Shown: positions 10,127 to 20,193, counted from the first letter of the stretch. The stretch: 64,000 nt of DNA from Mycetocola zhadangensis (GCF_003668565.1 NZ_RCWJ01000003.1:372001-436000); one strand, 5' to 3'. Program-made: numbers and translations. Notes: generated by a model not told the origin, from the letters alone.

Positions 10127-10165
10127 GGTCAGATTGACGACTCGAGCACGCGCGATTCGGAAGCG

Positions 10166-10678
10166 CTACGGCAGAGGCGGACCACCAGGCGCACCCGGGT
10201 CGTCTGTGGGATCGTCGGCCCAGAAGCAGGTCATGACGGCGTGCGTGCGATAGAACACGATTTTCACGTCTGCCGCTGGCGGAGAAGAGGCGCCGTCGGG
10301 CCACTCACCACCGGGACTCAGCGCCCCCGGAGCCACGCAGGCGCCTGGTGTGACGACGAAGACAGGCCGGGTCGGTGCCGTCCAGTCGCCCTTGCCATCG
10401 GCCGAGCAGCCTGCCTCGCAGTCCGGCGGCTCTGGGACGAACTTCGGCAGCGTGAAGTAACACACGACGAGCAGCGATTCGCCGTGGCGAACCAGCCGAT
10501 AGCTCGTCGTGCGAATGTCGACAGCGGGGCTCCCGCTCAGCATCTGCCCGTAGTAGCAGTCGCCCCCATCGTCGAGATCGGCACCGGCGTTGTGGTCGGC
10601 GACGGCGGCAGTCGCACCGACGAAGAGCAGTGCGAAAGCCGCGAAGAGGGTCAACAAAACCCGGGTGATTTTTGGCAT
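10166..10678 (-). CDS. Secreted hypothetical protein with paired cysteines
   Basis: From ATG 10678, with a GAGGAG ribosome site, this is a 170-residue protein. It has a clear Sec signal peptide: basic MPKITR, a hydrophobic core, and likely cleavage after AVA near residue 27. The mature part has several cysteines that could form disulfides and ends in a Pro/Gly-rich tail. I recognise no family. It is followed by a strong terminator and looks monocistronic. Role unknown. Confidence 0.75.
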   Translation of the reverse strand: MPKITRVLLTLFAAFALLFVGATAAVADHNAGADLDDGGDCYYGQMLSGSPAVDIRTTSYRLVRHGESLLVVCYFTLPKFVPEPPDCEAGCSADGKGDWTAPTRPVFVVTPGACVAPGALSPGGEWPDGASSPPAADVKIVFYRTHAVMTCFWADDPTDDPGAPGGPPLP

Positions 10679-10798
10679 GGAGCTCAACTCCTCGACCTGA
10701 TGCCGCACACCCTACGCCTGCGCGATTCTGGCGTCAACGGGCGGCTTCGTCTTCTCGATCACGGATGCCGCGGGGCGCGACCCACAGGAAACGCGCGT

Positions 10799-12433
10799 CT
10801 ATCGCACCGGCAGCAAAACGGTGACCGTTGTGCCTGGGCCCGGCGTCGTACTGAACGACAGCGTTCCTCGATGCGCCTCGATGAGGCCCTTGATCACGAC
10901 GAGGGCGAGGCCAACCCCTGGGAACTGCTCCCCCGCCTGGGTCGGCCGATAGAACGGTGACGCCAGCGCCTTCATCTCGTCAACAGGCACGCCGGTGCCT
11001 GAGTCCTGAACGACGATTCGAACCCACTCGGAATCGGTGTCGACGGTCACGGTGGCTGTGCCGCCTGGCGGGCTGAACTTCAGCGCGTTGGAGATCAGGT
11101 TGTTGACGGCCTGGGCAATCCGCCGCTGGTCGATGACAGCCATCGCGGGCTCGTCCGCCTCGACGGTGAGGTGCACTCCGGCGGCCCGCGCGGCGGTCGC
11201 GCATCGCTCGACGACTTCGGCGCAGAGCACGCTCACGTCGGCGAGCTCGCGTTCGAGTTTCACGGCGCCGCGCTCACGGCCGGCCTCAGCAAGCAGGTCG
11301 CTGACGAGCTGCTGGAGCCGGTTGGCGTTGCGTTCGATCACCTCGAGTGATTCGCGAGTGCCGTCTGTCACGGCGGGGTCGTCAAGAGTGAGCTCGAGGT
11401 AGCCGACGATCGAGGCAAGCGGGGTTCGAAATTCGTGAGAGATCGAACTCACGAAGGAGTCTTTGGCCGAGATCGCCTCGAGGTATGCGGTGACGTCGTC
11501 AATGGCGATCACCGTTCCCGCGAACGCTCGATCGGGTCCGAGAACGGGACGCGCTGAAACGGACAGCGCGTGCTGAGGTGCACCAGGAACGGTGATCCAG
11601 ATGATCCGGTTGGAGTACTCGTCGCCGCGCAACGCCCGGGAGATGAGTCCGTCGTTGGCGAGAACAGGGGTGACACGGTCGGCCTCAAGCATGTATCCCT
11701 GCTGCTCCAGTTCGAGCGGGGTCAACCCTGAGATCTCAATCACCGGATGCTTCTGCACGGTGCGGTTCGCAAGAATCTGGGTTCCGTTCGCGTCGTACGA
11801 GAGAATGCCCGTATCGACGGTGTCAAGAATCCGGTCGAGGAGCTGCGAGGTACTCTTCTCCCGCTCGAGCGACGCTGCCGTCGTTTTCTCCTGCTCGACC
11901 AGCGACCGGATACTCGCGTTTGTCCTCCGCGCTGCCACGCAGGTGCTCGCCGCGGCGACGAGCACAACCGTCGGAGTAAGGAAGTCACGCAGAGCCAGCT
12001 CAAGGGTGAGTGCTGAATGATCGTTGACGCCGGGGATTTCGACCAGACCCAACGACAGCACAACGGCGAGCGCCGCTAGCGATGGTCGCCCCGACCAGCC
12101 CAGCCACAGCGCCGGCAGGATGGCCAGGAACCCAATCGCGTGAATGTGCTGGTCCGGCACCTGACGCATGACAATCAGCGCCAGCATGTCCAGGACGGGC
12201 ACGAGGTAGAGCAGGTCCGAATCGGTCCGCCCCAGGAGAAACGCGAAGACCGTCGCGATGCCGAGGATGGTGATGGCAACCGCGAACGCCGGTGTTGCAA
12301 GCACAGCCGGGTCGATGAGAAGCGCGAGCAGCACACAGCCGGCAACGATGAGCACATCCGCAACCTGGATCACCACCCCGGGGTGGAATCCCAACCACGG
12401 CGAACCGAGCTCAGCGCTGCGGCGCGGGCTCAC
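10799..12433 (-). CDS. PAS-containing membrane sensor histidine kinase, coupled to ackA
   Basis: The 544-residue protein has several N-terminal membrane segments (to ~residue 165), a linker helix, a PAS-like domain (~195-315), the HisKA H-box SISHEFRTPL with His333, and a C-terminal HATPase_c domain with its N box (NNLISNALKFS) and G boxes. Its GTG start overlaps the ackA stop codon (GTGA), so it is translated with acetate kinase as the last gene of the pta-ackA unit. No response regulator is encoded nearby. The resemblance to the kinase at 1-1304 suggests a duplication. Signal and target are unknown. Confidence 0.9.
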   Translation of the reverse strand: MSPRRSAELGSPWLGFHPGVVIQVADVLIVAGCVLLALLIDPAVLATPAFAVAITILGIATVFAFLLGRTDSDLLYLVPVLDMLALIVMRQVPDQHIHAIGFLAILPALWLGWSGRPSLAALAVVLSLGLVEIPGVNDHSALTLELALRDFLTPTVVLVAAASTCVAARRTNASIRSLVEQEKTTAASLEREKSTSQLLDRILDTVDTGILSYDANGTQILANRTVQKHPVIEISGLTPLELEQQGYMLEADRVTPVLANDGLISRALRGDEYSNRIIWITVPGAPQHALSVSARPVLGPDRAFAGTVIAIDDVTAYLEAISAKDSFVSSISHEFRTPLASIVGYLELTLDDPAVTDGTRESLEVIERNANRLQQLVSDLLAEAGRERGAVKLERELADVSVLCAEVVERCATAARAAGVHLTVEADEPAMAVIDQRRIAQAVNNLISNALKFSPPGGTATVTVDTDSEWVRIVVQDSGTGVPVDEMKALASPFYRPTQAGEQFPGVGLALVVIKGLIEAHRGTLSFSTTPGPGTTVTVLLPVR

Positions 12434-13650
12434 AACAACGCCAGCGTCTGTCGGGCGATCTCCAACTCCTCATTCGTGGGAATCACCAGAACAGCGACAT
12501 CGGAATCGTCCGCGGAGATTAGCCGCGCATCCCGCGACCTCTCTTCGTTACGTTCATCGGAGAGACGGATGCCGAATGCTCCCAGTCCCGAAAGCGCAGC
12601 CTTCCGCACGGCCGCGGCATTCTCGCCAACACCGGCGGTGAAGGAAATGACGTCAACACGGCCGAGCTGGGCCATGTAGTTGCCGATGTAGCCCTTGAGC
12701 CGGTGGGTGTACACGTCGAAGGCCGCTGTCGCTTTTTCGTCACCGTTTGCCGCGCGCTCGAGGACGTCGCGCATGTCACCGGCGCCCGACATGCCGAGGA
12801 GGCCGCTCTTTCGATTGAGGAGTACATCCAGGTCGTCGAAACCCATTCCGGTCCGGCGGTGCAGGTGGATGAGCACTGCCGGATCGATGTCACCAGAGCG
12901 GGTGCCCATGACCAGACCCTCGAGCGGTGTGAGGCCCATCGAGGTCTCGACCGAACGGCCGCCGTCGATCGCTGAGGCCGATGCACCATTTCCGAGGTGC
13001 AGCACGATCTGCTTGAGTTCCTCCAGCGGGCGCCCAAGAAAGGCAGCAGCCTCCTCGGAAACAAACTTGTGCGAGGTACCGTGGAAACCGTACTTGCGCA
13101 GCCGGTGCTTTTTCGCGAGTTTGTCATCGATCGCGTAGCTGTACGCGGCCGGTTCCAGGGTGGCGTGAAACGCCGTGTCGAACACCGCAACGTGGGGCAC
13201 GTCAGGAAACGCCTTCTGTGCGGCCTCGATGCCCTGCAGGTTGGCCGGGTTGTGGAGGGGCGCCAGTTCGGCCAGTTCCTCGATGTTGATCTTGACGAGG
13301 TTGTTCACGAGGGTTGCCTCAAAGAACCGCTTACCCCCGTGCACCACCCGATGCCCGACCGCGAGCAGCGGGTGCCGCGCCAGCGACGGCCCGTGCGACT
13401 CGAAAGCATCAAGCATGACGCGGAATCCCGCGGCGTGGTCCGGAATCGGCAGGGTGCGCTCGGTGGTCTGCGGCGCGTCCGAACGATCGACGGATGGCAC
13501 GGCGTCCCACGGGATGGTGTGAACCGACCGACCGGATTCTTCACCAATGCGCTCGATCAGCCCTGTGGCGAGCATCTGCTCGGTGTCCATGTCGATCAAC
13601 TGGTACTTGAACGACGATGACCCCGAGTTCACGACGAGGATGGCGCTCAT
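12430..13650 (-). CDS. ackA: Acetate kinase
   Basis: It interconverts acetyl phosphate plus ADP with acetate plus ATP. The 406-residue protein has the N-terminal NSGSSSFKY phosphate-binding motif, the VGHRVVHGG segment and the ASKHA-fold motifs further on (HLGNGAS, GTRSGDIDP). Its ATG overlaps the pta stop (ATGA) and its own stop overlaps the kinase start, giving a tight three-gene unit. In the direction of the phosphoketolase route it is the ATP-yielding step. Confidence 0.97.
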   Translation of the reverse strand: MSAILVVNSGSSSFKYQLIDMDTEQMLATGLIERIGEESGRSVHTIPWDAVPSVDRSDAPQTTERTLPIPDHAAGFRVMLDAFESHGPSLARHPLLAVGHRVVHGGKRFFEATLVNNLVKINIEELAELAPLHNPANLQGIEAAQKAFPDVPHVAVFDTAFHATLEPAAYSYAIDDKLAKKHRLRKYGFHGTSHKFVSEEAAAFLGRPLEELKQIVLHLGNGASASAIDGGRSVETSMGLTPLEGLVMGTRSGDIDPAVLIHLHRRTGMGFDDLDVLLNRKSGLLGMSGAGDMRDVLERAANGDEKATAAFDVYTHRLKGYIGNYMAQLGRVDVISFTAGVGENAAAVRKAALSGLGAFGIRLSDERNEERSRDARLISADDSDVAVLVIPTNEELEIARQTLALL

Positions 13651-15761
13651 GCGATCGTCTCGCCCTGTGCCTGGATCGCCGTGATCGCGACGGTGTTGAC
13701 GATGTCCTGCACGAGAGCGCCACGCGAGAGGTCGTTGATCGGCTTGTTCAGCCCCTGCAGGACAGGTCCGATGGCCACGGCGCCTGCCGAACGCTGCACG
13801 GCCTTGTAGGTGTTGTTCCCGGTATTCAGGTCGGGGAAGATGAAGACCGTTGCCCGACCAGCGACCTCGGATCCCGGCATCTTCGACGCTCCAACAGCGG
13901 CATCCGCTGCCGCGTCGTACTGGATCGGTCCTTCAACAAGAAGGTCGGGTCGGCGTGATCGCACGAGCCCAGTCGCCTCACGCACCTTTTCAACATCGAC
14001 ACCCGAACCGGACTCCCCCGTCGAGTACGACAACATGGCAACACGCGGGTCGATACCGAACTGCAGGGCGGTCTCCGTCGAGGAGATGGCAATGTCGGCG
14101 AGCTGGGACGCATCTGGATCCGGAATCACCGCGCAGTCGCCGTAGACGAGCACACGGTCCTGCAGCGCCATCAGGAAGACAGACGACACCACGTTCACGT
14201 CGGGTTTCGTCTTGATGATCTCGAAACCGGGGCGGATCGTGTGCGCTGTCGTGTGCATCGCCCCAGAGACCATGCCGTCTGCGAGCCCCATGTGCACCAT
14301 CATCGTGCCGAAGTACGACACGTCGGTGACCTGGTCTCGCGCCTGGTCGATCGTGACACCCTTGTGGGCGCGAAGCCTGGCGTACTCCTCGGCAAACTTG
14401 AGCCCGAGCACCGGGTCGTGTGACGACAGCACCTCGGCACGCGAGATGTCGAGGCCGAGTTCGATGGCGCGGGAGCGAACCTCAAATGTCTCGCCGAGAA
14501 TAGTGAGCTTCGCCACGTCGCGAGCGAGCAGAGTGTGTGCCGCTCGCAGAATGCGATCGTCGCTTCCCTCGGGAAGCACGATGTGCTTCTGATTCGCGCG
14601 GGCCCGTTCGAGCAGCCCGTACTCGAACATCAGCGGTGTGACGACGTCTGTTCGACTGACCTCGAGCAGTTTCAGAAGAGCGGATGCTTCGACGTGTTTT
14701 TCGAAGAGAGCGAGCGCCGCATCGTATTTGCGTTGCGAATCGGCCGCGAGCCGCCCACGCGTGCGGGTGATCGCCACAATGGTGTCGTAGGTGCCGAGCC
14801 CGGTACGAATGATCGGCAGCGTCTGCGGCAAGCCGTCGAGCAGTCGTTCGACCGGCTCTGGAAGGTCGAATCCTCCGTTGAGGACAACACCGGCGATCGA
14901 CGGGAACGTTCCAGAGCTCTGGGCCATCATGGCGGCCAGGAGCACCTCGGTGCGGTCACCGGCGACAACGAGCACAGCGCCCTCGATCAGTCGAGGAAGC
15001 ACGTTCACCATGCCCATGCCTGCGACGACAACGCCGAGCGCTTCGCGGGACAGCAGTGCGGGGTCGCCCTTGAGCAGGGTTCCACCTGTCGCCTTCATGA
15101 TCGATTCCATGCTCGGCGCGATGAGGTACGGGTTCTCGGGGATCGCCCACACCGGCACGCCCGGCTTCGTCTTTTCGATGGCAGCGGTGATCTCGGCCAG
15201 TCGCTCTTCGTCTGCGCGGTTCGCGATGATGGCGAGCAGGGTGGCGTGTGCGCTGCGGAGTTCGTGCAGGGCCAGTTCTGCGATGTCGTTCATCTGCTCG
15301 GGTGTCCGGGGGTCGGCCTGGCCGAGTCGCTCACCCGAGCCCTGGCTGGTGCGGCCGCCGAGCACGAGCAGCACTGGCGCACCGAGGTTGGCGGCGATCC
15401 GGGCGTTGTAGCCGAGTTCGGTTGGGCTGCCGACGTCTGTGAAGTCCGAGCCGAGAATCACGACGGAGTCGCACTTCGCTTCAACGGCCTTGTAGCGCTG
15501 CACGATAGTGGCGAGCGCGGCGTCAGCGTTCGCGTGCACCTCGTCGTAGGTGACACCGATGCATTCGTCGTAGTCGAGGCTCACACTGTCGTGGTTCCGG
15601 AGGAGTTCGACGACGTAGTCGCGCTCCTCGGTTGACCGGGCGATCGGTCGGAACACCCCGACGCGTTCCACCTCGTGCGACAGGGTGTCGAGCGTACCCA
15701 GCGCGATGGTCGACTTGCCGGTCTGTCCTTCAGCGGACGTGATGTAGATGCTTTGAGCCAC
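13647..15761 (-). CDS. pta: Phosphate acetyltransferase, long form
   Basis: It interconverts acetyl-CoA and acetyl phosphate. The 704-residue protein is the long form: an N-terminal P-loop domain (SAEGQTGKST near residue 10), a central DRTGG-type regulatory domain, and the C-terminal PTA catalytic domain (LPEGSDDRILRAAHTLL; MLSYSTGESGSG). It overlaps ackA by four bases. Phosphoketolase is encoded upstream on the same strand beyond a regulator gene, so acetyl phosphate from that enzyme can go to acetate or, through Pta, to acetyl-CoA. Confidence 0.97.
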   Translation of the reverse strand: MAQSIYITSAEGQTGKSTIALGTLDTLSHEVERVGVFRPIARSTEERDYVVELLRNHDSVSLDYDECIGVTYDEVHANADAALATIVQRYKAVEAKCDSVVILGSDFTDVGSPTELGYNARIAANLGAPVLLVLGGRTSQGSGERLGQADPRTPEQMNDIAELALHELRSAHATLLAIIANRADEERLAEITAAIEKTKPGVPVWAIPENPYLIAPSMESIMKATGGTLLKGDPALLSREALGVVVAGMGMVNVLPRLIEGAVLVVAGDRTEVLLAAMMAQSSGTFPSIAGVVLNGGFDLPEPVERLLDGLPQTLPIIRTGLGTYDTIVAITRTRGRLAADSQRKYDAALALFEKHVEASALLKLLEVSRTDVVTPLMFEYGLLERARANQKHIVLPEGSDDRILRAAHTLLARDVAKLTILGETFEVRSRAIELGLDISRAEVLSSHDPVLGLKFAEEYARLRAHKGVTIDQARDQVTDVSYFGTMMVHMGLADGMVSGAMHTTAHTIRPGFEIIKTKPDVNVVSSVFLMALQDRVLVYGDCAVIPDPDASQLADIAISSTETALQFGIDPRVAMLSYSTGESGSGVDVEKVREATGLVRSRRPDLLVEGPIQYDAAADAAVGASKMPGSEVAGRATVFIFPDLNTGNNTYKAVQRSAGAVAIGPVLQGLNKPINDLSRGALVQDIVNTVAITAIQAQGETIA

Positions 15762-15818
15762 GGTTCAAGACTACGACGCGGCGCGGCGTCGTCCGACGCC
15801 GACCGCGCACGCGCCGGG

Positions 15819-16544
15819 TTATCCTCCGAGTGCGGTCAGGTGCGTTCGGATGCCGGTGAAGTGCAGGTTGATGCGCTCGGCGGCAAGAATCTTGTCGCGG
15901 TGCACCACGGCGTCGAGGATCTCACGGTGCTGCTGAGCGCTCTCGATCAGTCCGTGCTGCTCAACACCGACTTCCTCGTGGATCTGGCGGTAGACGTTCC
16001 AGAACACCTCGAGCAGGTTGGACAGAAGTTCGTTACGCAGGGGCGTGTAGAGGTGGCGGTGGAACTCCTGGTCCTCCTCGAGGAAGGCGAGTCCCTGCTG
16101 TGCGCGGGTCTCCATCGCGGTCACCAGTTCGTCGAGGATGACGATGTCGGCCTCGGTTGTCGCGTCGATGGCTGAGCCCACAAGTCCGGACTCAAGGGCC
16201 TGCCTCACATCAACAAGCTCGAGCGCTTCCTGGCCGCCGTGCCGAAGCGACAGCCGGCCGCGGAAGGCGAGGCTCGATCCGAGGGACGCGAAACTGGTCG
16301 CGGCCACGAAGGTGCCGAAGCCGTGACGAATCTCGACAACACCGAGCGCCTGCAGCACCTTGAGCGCTTCGCGAACCGTGTTTCTGCCGACCCCGAGCTC
16401 GGCGCAGAGCTCGCTCTCCGTCGGCATAGCGTTCCCGACATCCAGGTTCCGTCGAAGGATCAGGTCCATGATGTCGTTCTGGAGGGCGTGCATGCGCTGG
16501 GAGGCCAGACGGGCGGGTCGTATCACTTGCGAATCGAGAGTCAC
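15819..16544 (-). CDS. FCD-domain GntR-family (FadR-like) regulator
   Basis: The 241-residue protein has an N-terminal winged helix (ALQNDIMDLILRRN; the recognition region includes PTESELCAELGVGRNTVREA, ~41-60) and an all-helical C-terminal FCD ligand domain (~95-225). It lies between phosphoketolase and pta on the same strand. This position suggests that it controls the phosphoketolase-Pta-AckA route in response to an organic or sugar acid, which is inference. The gaps on either side (130 bp upstream, 57 bp downstream) leave room for separate promoters. Confidence 0.88.
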   Translation of the reverse strand: MTLDSQVIRPARLASQRMHALQNDIMDLILRRNLDVGNAMPTESELCAELGVGRNTVREALKVLQALGVVEIRHGFGTFVAATSFASLGSSLAFRGRLSLRHGGQEALELVDVRQALESGLVGSAIDATTEADIVILDELVTAMETRAQQGLAFLEEDQEFHRHLYTPLRNELLSNLLEVFWNVYRQIHEEVGVEQHGLIESAQQHREILDAVVHRDKILAAERINLHFTGIRTHLTALGG

Positions 16545-16674
16545 GGGAAATCCTCCTTGTTGATACTGAATCTAACGGGCTGGCCGCCACAAATTACCGA
16601 AGCGCTCGCCTGAATTTCTCACGGCGCGTCTCACGCATCTGCCGACAGCAGCGCGTCTCCGGTTTCCGGGCTGT

Positions 16675-19122
16675 TCAGCTCCCCGTTTCTTCGACACGCT
16701 CCTGGGCGTCCTCCTGCGACACCCCAGCAGAACCCTCGGCCGACCACTGCCAGGTCGCCACCTCAGGAATGTCCTCGCCGTGATCCCTGGTGTACTGCCG
16801 AGCCACGATCCGCGCGTCCTGCATTCGCTGGCGCAACCCGGCCGCGCGCGTTCCGAGGCCAGGCACCCGATCGATCACGTCGATGACGAGCCGGTACCGG
16901 TCGAGATCGTTGAGCATCACCATGTCGAACGGCGTCGTCGTCGTCCCCTCCTCCTTGTACCCGCGCACGTGAATGTTCTCGTGTCCGTTGCGCTTGTACG
17001 ACAGCCGATGAATCAGCCACGGATACCCGTGATATGCGAACACCACAGGCTTGTCGACGGTGAACAGCGCGTCGAATTCGCGGTCGCTCAACCCGTGCGG
17101 GTGCTCGGATTCCGCCTGCAACCGCATCAGGTCGACAACGTTGATCACCCGAACCTTCAGGTCGGGGAGATTTTTTCGAAGAACGGATGCCGCTGCGAGC
17201 GTCTCGAGGGTCGGCACGTCTCCCGCGCACGCCAGCACCACATCCGGCTCGGTGCCCGGCTTCTCCGTTCCGGCCCAGTCCCAGATGCCGAGTCCGCGGC
17301 TGCAGTGCGCGATGGCCTCGTCCATGCTCAGCCAGTTGGCCTGTGGCTGCTTGCCAGCCACGACGACGTTGACGTAGTCGACCGACCGCAAAACGTGATC
17401 GTATGTCGACAACAGGGTGTTGGCATCCGGTGGCAGATAGACCCGAACGACATCGGCCTTCTTGTTCACGACGTGGTCGATGAAGCCGGGGTCCTGGTGG
17501 CTGAATCCGTTATGGTCCTGCCGCCAGACGTGGCTGGACAGCAGGTAGTTAAGGCTCGGGATGGAACGCCGCCAGGGAATGTCGCCAGCGGTCTTGAGCC
17601 ACTTGGCGTGCTGGTTGACCATCGAGTCGACGATATGAATGAAGGCCTCGTAGCAATTGAACAGGCCGTGACGGCCGGTGAGCAGGTACCCCTCGAGCCA
17701 GCCCTGGCACTGGTGCTCGCTCAGCACCTCCATCACCCGACCGGCGCGGACGAGGTTCTGGTCAATCGGGAGGATCTCTGCGCTCCACTGTTTGCCGGTG
17801 TGCTCGTAGACCGAGGGTGCCAGCCGGTTCGACGCGGTTTCATCCGGCCCGAAGATCCGGAAATTGTCGGGGTTGTCGCGGATCACGTCCGCCAACCAAA
17901 TGCCGAGCACCGTGGTGGCCTCGGCTGTGGTCGCGCCGGGCGAGGGAACATCGACGGCGTAGTCGCGGAAGTTCGGCAGCTCAAGGTCGCGGCGAAGCAC
18001 ACCGCCGTTCGCGTGCGGTGTTGCACTCATCCGCAGCTCGCTGGATGGCGCGAGTGAGGCGATGTCGTCGAGCAACCGGCCGTCCCCGTCGAACAGCTCG
18101 TCCGGTCGATAGCTCTGCAGCCAGTCCTCAAGAATCCGCGTGTGTTCTTCCGTGTCTCGCGCGTTGGCTAGCGGAACCTGGTGTGCCCGCCAGGTGTTCT
18201 CGACCGGCAAGCCGTCGATCTCGGCCGGGCAGGTCCAGCCCTTCGGCGTTCGAAGGATGATCATCGGCCAGCGCGGCCGGGTGACGTCCTCTCCCGCATC
18301 ACGCTGCGCCTCGGCGGTGCGACGGATGTCGGCGATCTCGTCGAGAACCGTGTCGAGGGTGCTGGCCATGCGCTCGTGCACGAGCAGAGGGTCCTCGCCG
18401 TCGAACCCGCCGGAGACGAGGTAGGGGTGGTGGCCGTACCCACGCATGAGGTCGAGCAGCTCCTCTTCAGGGATTCGCGCGAGCACCGTCGGATTGGCGA
18501 TCTTGTAGCCGTTGAGATGCAGGATCGGAAGCACAACCCCGTCCTGCAGCGGGTCAAGGAACTTGTTGGAGTGCCAGCTCGTTGCGAGCGGGCCGGTCTC
18601 CGCCTCGCCGTCACCGACGACCGCGGCGACGAGGAGGTCGGGGTTGTCGAATGCGGCACCGTAGGCGTGGCTGAGCGCGTAGCCAAGTTCACCGCCCTCG
18701 TGGATCGACCCGGGTGTCTCAGGGGCGACGTGGCTGGGGATCCCGCCGGGAAAGGAGAACTGGCGAAACAGCCGCTTCATCCCCTTTTCGTCGCGGGTGA
18801 TCGGTGAGTAGATCTCGGAGTAGGTTCCGTCGAGCCAGGCGTTCGCGACCATGCCTGGTCCTCCGTGGCCGGGACCGGCGATGTACAGCGTCGACTGGGA
18901 GCGTTCCGTGATCACCCGGTTGAGGTGCGCGTAGACGAAGTTGAGTCCAGGCGTCGTGCCCCAGTGCCCGAGCAGCCGCGGCTTGATGTGTTCTTTCGTG
19001 AGCGGCTCACGCAGCAGCGGATTGTCGAGCAGGTAGATCTGGCCGATGGAAAGGTAGTTCGCTGCCCTCCACCATGCGTCGATGCGGGCGAGGATCTCGG
19101 TGTTCACCGTGTCAGGGACCAT
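16675..19122 (-). CDS. xfp: Phosphoketolase (xylulose-5-P/fructose-6-P)
   Basis: This thiamine-diphosphate enzyme splits xylulose-5-P or fructose-6-P with phosphate into acetyl phosphate plus glyceraldehyde-3-P or erythrose-4-P. The 815-residue length is typical. Motifs include the N-terminal GHWGTTPG and GPGHGG segments and the TPP-binding [14 protein letters not shown] near residue 170. An AGGATG ribosome site precedes ATG 19122. Downstream on the same strand are a GntR-type regulator, pta and ackA, which complete a bifid-type shunt. The XylA-XylB products encoded at 56.7-59.4 kb can supply xylulose-5-P. Confidence 0.97.
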   Translation of the reverse strand: MVPDTVNTEILARIDAWWRAANYLSIGQIYLLDNPLLREPLTKEHIKPRLLGHWGTTPGLNFVYAHLNRVITERSQSTLYIAGPGHGGPGMVANAWLDGTYSEIYSPITRDEKGMKRLFRQFSFPGGIPSHVAPETPGSIHEGGELGYALSHAYGAAFDNPDLLVAAVVGDGEAETGPLATSWHSNKFLDPLQDGVVLPILHLNGYKIANPTVLARIPEEELLDLMRGYGHHPYLVSGGFDGEDPLLVHERMASTLDTVLDEIADIRRTAEAQRDAGEDVTRPRWPMIILRTPKGWTCPAEIDGLPVENTWRAHQVPLANARDTEEHTRILEDWLQSYRPDELFDGDGRLLDDIASLAPSSELRMSATPHANGGVLRRDLELPNFRDYAVDVPSPGATTAEATTVLGIWLADVIRDNPDNFRIFGPDETASNRLAPSVYEHTGKQWSAEILPIDQNLVRAGRVMEVLSEHQCQGWLEGYLLTGRHGLFNCYEAFIHIVDSMVNQHAKWLKTAGDIPWRRSIPSLNYLLSSHVWRQDHNGFSHQDPGFIDHVVNKKADVVRVYLPPDANTLLSTYDHVLRSVDYVNVVVAGKQPQANWLSMDEAIAHCSRGLGIWDWAGTEKPGTEPDVVLACAGDVPTLETLAAASVLRKNLPDLKVRVINVVDLMRLQAESEHPHGLSDREFDALFTVDKPVVFAYHGYPWLIHRLSYKRNGHENIHVRGYKEEGTTTTPFDMVMLNDLDRYRLVIDVIDRVPGLGTRAAGLRQRMQDARIVARQYTRDHGEDIPEVATWQWSAEGSAGVSQEDAQERVEETGS

Positions 19123-19185
19123 GGGGTCATCCTAAGAACCCGCGTGAACCACCGAAAGGGCTGGCGTTCGGCCGCCTTAAACGTA

Positions 19186-19280
19186 AAAGACCCCTCGCGC
19201 ACCCGCCAGAGCCCGGTTACCCTTGCTACGTTTCCGTCCTGGGGGAGTTGGCCTGGATGGCGCCACGCGAGGAGCCAGCA
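19186..19280 (-). ncRNA. ffs: Signal recognition particle RNA, small bacterial type
   Basis: The minus strand from about 19276 to 19191 folds back on itself: terminal CCUCGCG pairs with CGCGAGG. At its tip is the SRP domain IV signature, the symmetric loop CAGG/AGCA around ACG-GAAA-CGU. This is the M-domain binding site of Ffh. A T-rich stretch follows the closing stem. The exact ends are estimated. It lies between the phosphoketolase gene and tRNA-Ser, and is read away from the tRNA. Confidence 0.82.
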
Positions 19281-19412
19281 CCTATTCTACAGACTTTGGA
19301 CAGTGCTGTTTGCCGCTCGAGCACCATGCGGCCGATGCCATGCGGTCGGATGCTGCCCAAAGGCACGATAGGATAGCTGAGGTTGATTCGCTGTAGCGAA
19401 GATACCGAACAA

Positions 19413-19500
19413 GGAGAATTCGCCTAGTGGCCTATGGCGCACGCTTGGAAAGCGTGTTGGGTTAACGCCCTCGGGGGTTCGAATCCCCCATTCTCCGCCA
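19413..19500 (+). tRNA. tRNA-Ser(GGA)
   Basis: The acceptor stem is GGAGAAT/ATTCTCC, the anticodon stem CACGC/GCGTG has loop TTGGAAA with anticodon GGA, a long class-II variable arm is present, and the T arm is GGGGG-TTCGAAT-CCCCC. A CCA end is encoded at 19498-19500. Confidence 0.96.
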
Positions 19501-19504
19501 TGTG

Positions 19505-19536
19505 AAAACGCGCTCGTCGACAGACGGGCGCGTTTT
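19505..19536 (+). terminator. Terminator of tRNA-Ser
   Basis: A 14-bp stem with one G-T pair (19505-19518 with 19523-19536) and a four-base loop ends in TTTT immediately after the tRNA. Confidence 0.8.
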
Positions 19537-19626
19537 GCGTTACGGCCCGAACTGGCATGTCCCCCAAACTGTGGATAGTGTTACTCGACTCAACAGGAGA
19601 GACTGACTCCGGGGGACGCAGGGACG

Positions 19627-20175
19627 ATGACGGCTACAGACACGACCACAGTGACGGTCCACGTTCGTCGAAGCCTCCTCGCGCAGGGGATCGCCGCTCT
19701 GCTGGCGCTCAGCATTCCGATCATGATTGTGCTGTACTGGCTCACCATTCCTGCGGGAACCTGGGGCTGGGTTGGCGGAGCACAGGCTGTTGTCCTCGTT
19801 GCCGTGTTGATCGCCGCGTACCGTTACACCCGGGCGAGTGTCACAGTGACGCCGACTTCGGTGGTTGAGGTTCGGTTCTTTGGCGGCGAGAATCACACGA
19901 AGATCGAGGACATCGAGCGGGTCATCATGCTCGAGATGCACCGCACGATGGCGTCGCAGTCCCGGCTGCAGATGTTCGTGCTCGACTCGAACGGACGCCC
20001 GCTGCTGCGCATGCGCGGCGAGTACTGGAGTCGCAACAGCATCAACCGCATCGCAGCCCAGCTGAGTTCGGCGCCAATCGAGCACATCGACCACCCGGTC
20101 ACCCTCGACGAACTGCAGACGTCGCGTCCTGAGATGCTGTACTGGTTCGAACGGCGACCGATCCGCTTTCCGTGA
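19627..20175 (+). CDS. Conserved-looking membrane protein with a C-terminal soluble domain
   Basis: The 182-residue protein has two membrane segments (residues ~18-40 and ~48-66), then a soluble region that starts with a beta-rich stretch (VTVTPTSVVEVRFFGGENHTK). This layout resembles small actinobacterial membrane proteins with a PH-like domain after two helices, but I cannot name the family with confidence. It is monocistronic, follows the tRNA terminator and converges with the GNAT gene. Function unknown. Confidence 0.7.
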   Translation: MTATDTTTVTVHVRRSLLAQGIAALLALSIPIMIVLYWLTIPAGTWGWVGGAQAVVLVAVLIAAYRYTRASVTVTPTSVVEVRFFGGENHTKIEDIERVIMLEMHRTMASQSRLQMFVLDSNGRPLLRMRGEYWSRNSINRIAAQLSSAPIEHIDHPVTLDELQTSRPEMLYWFERRPIRFP

Positions 20176-20193
20176 GTCGTGGCATCCGCTCGC

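Noticed and set aside
14535-15635. 366-codon plus-strand ORF
   Set aside because: Antisense of pta, which has clear motifs on the minus strand.
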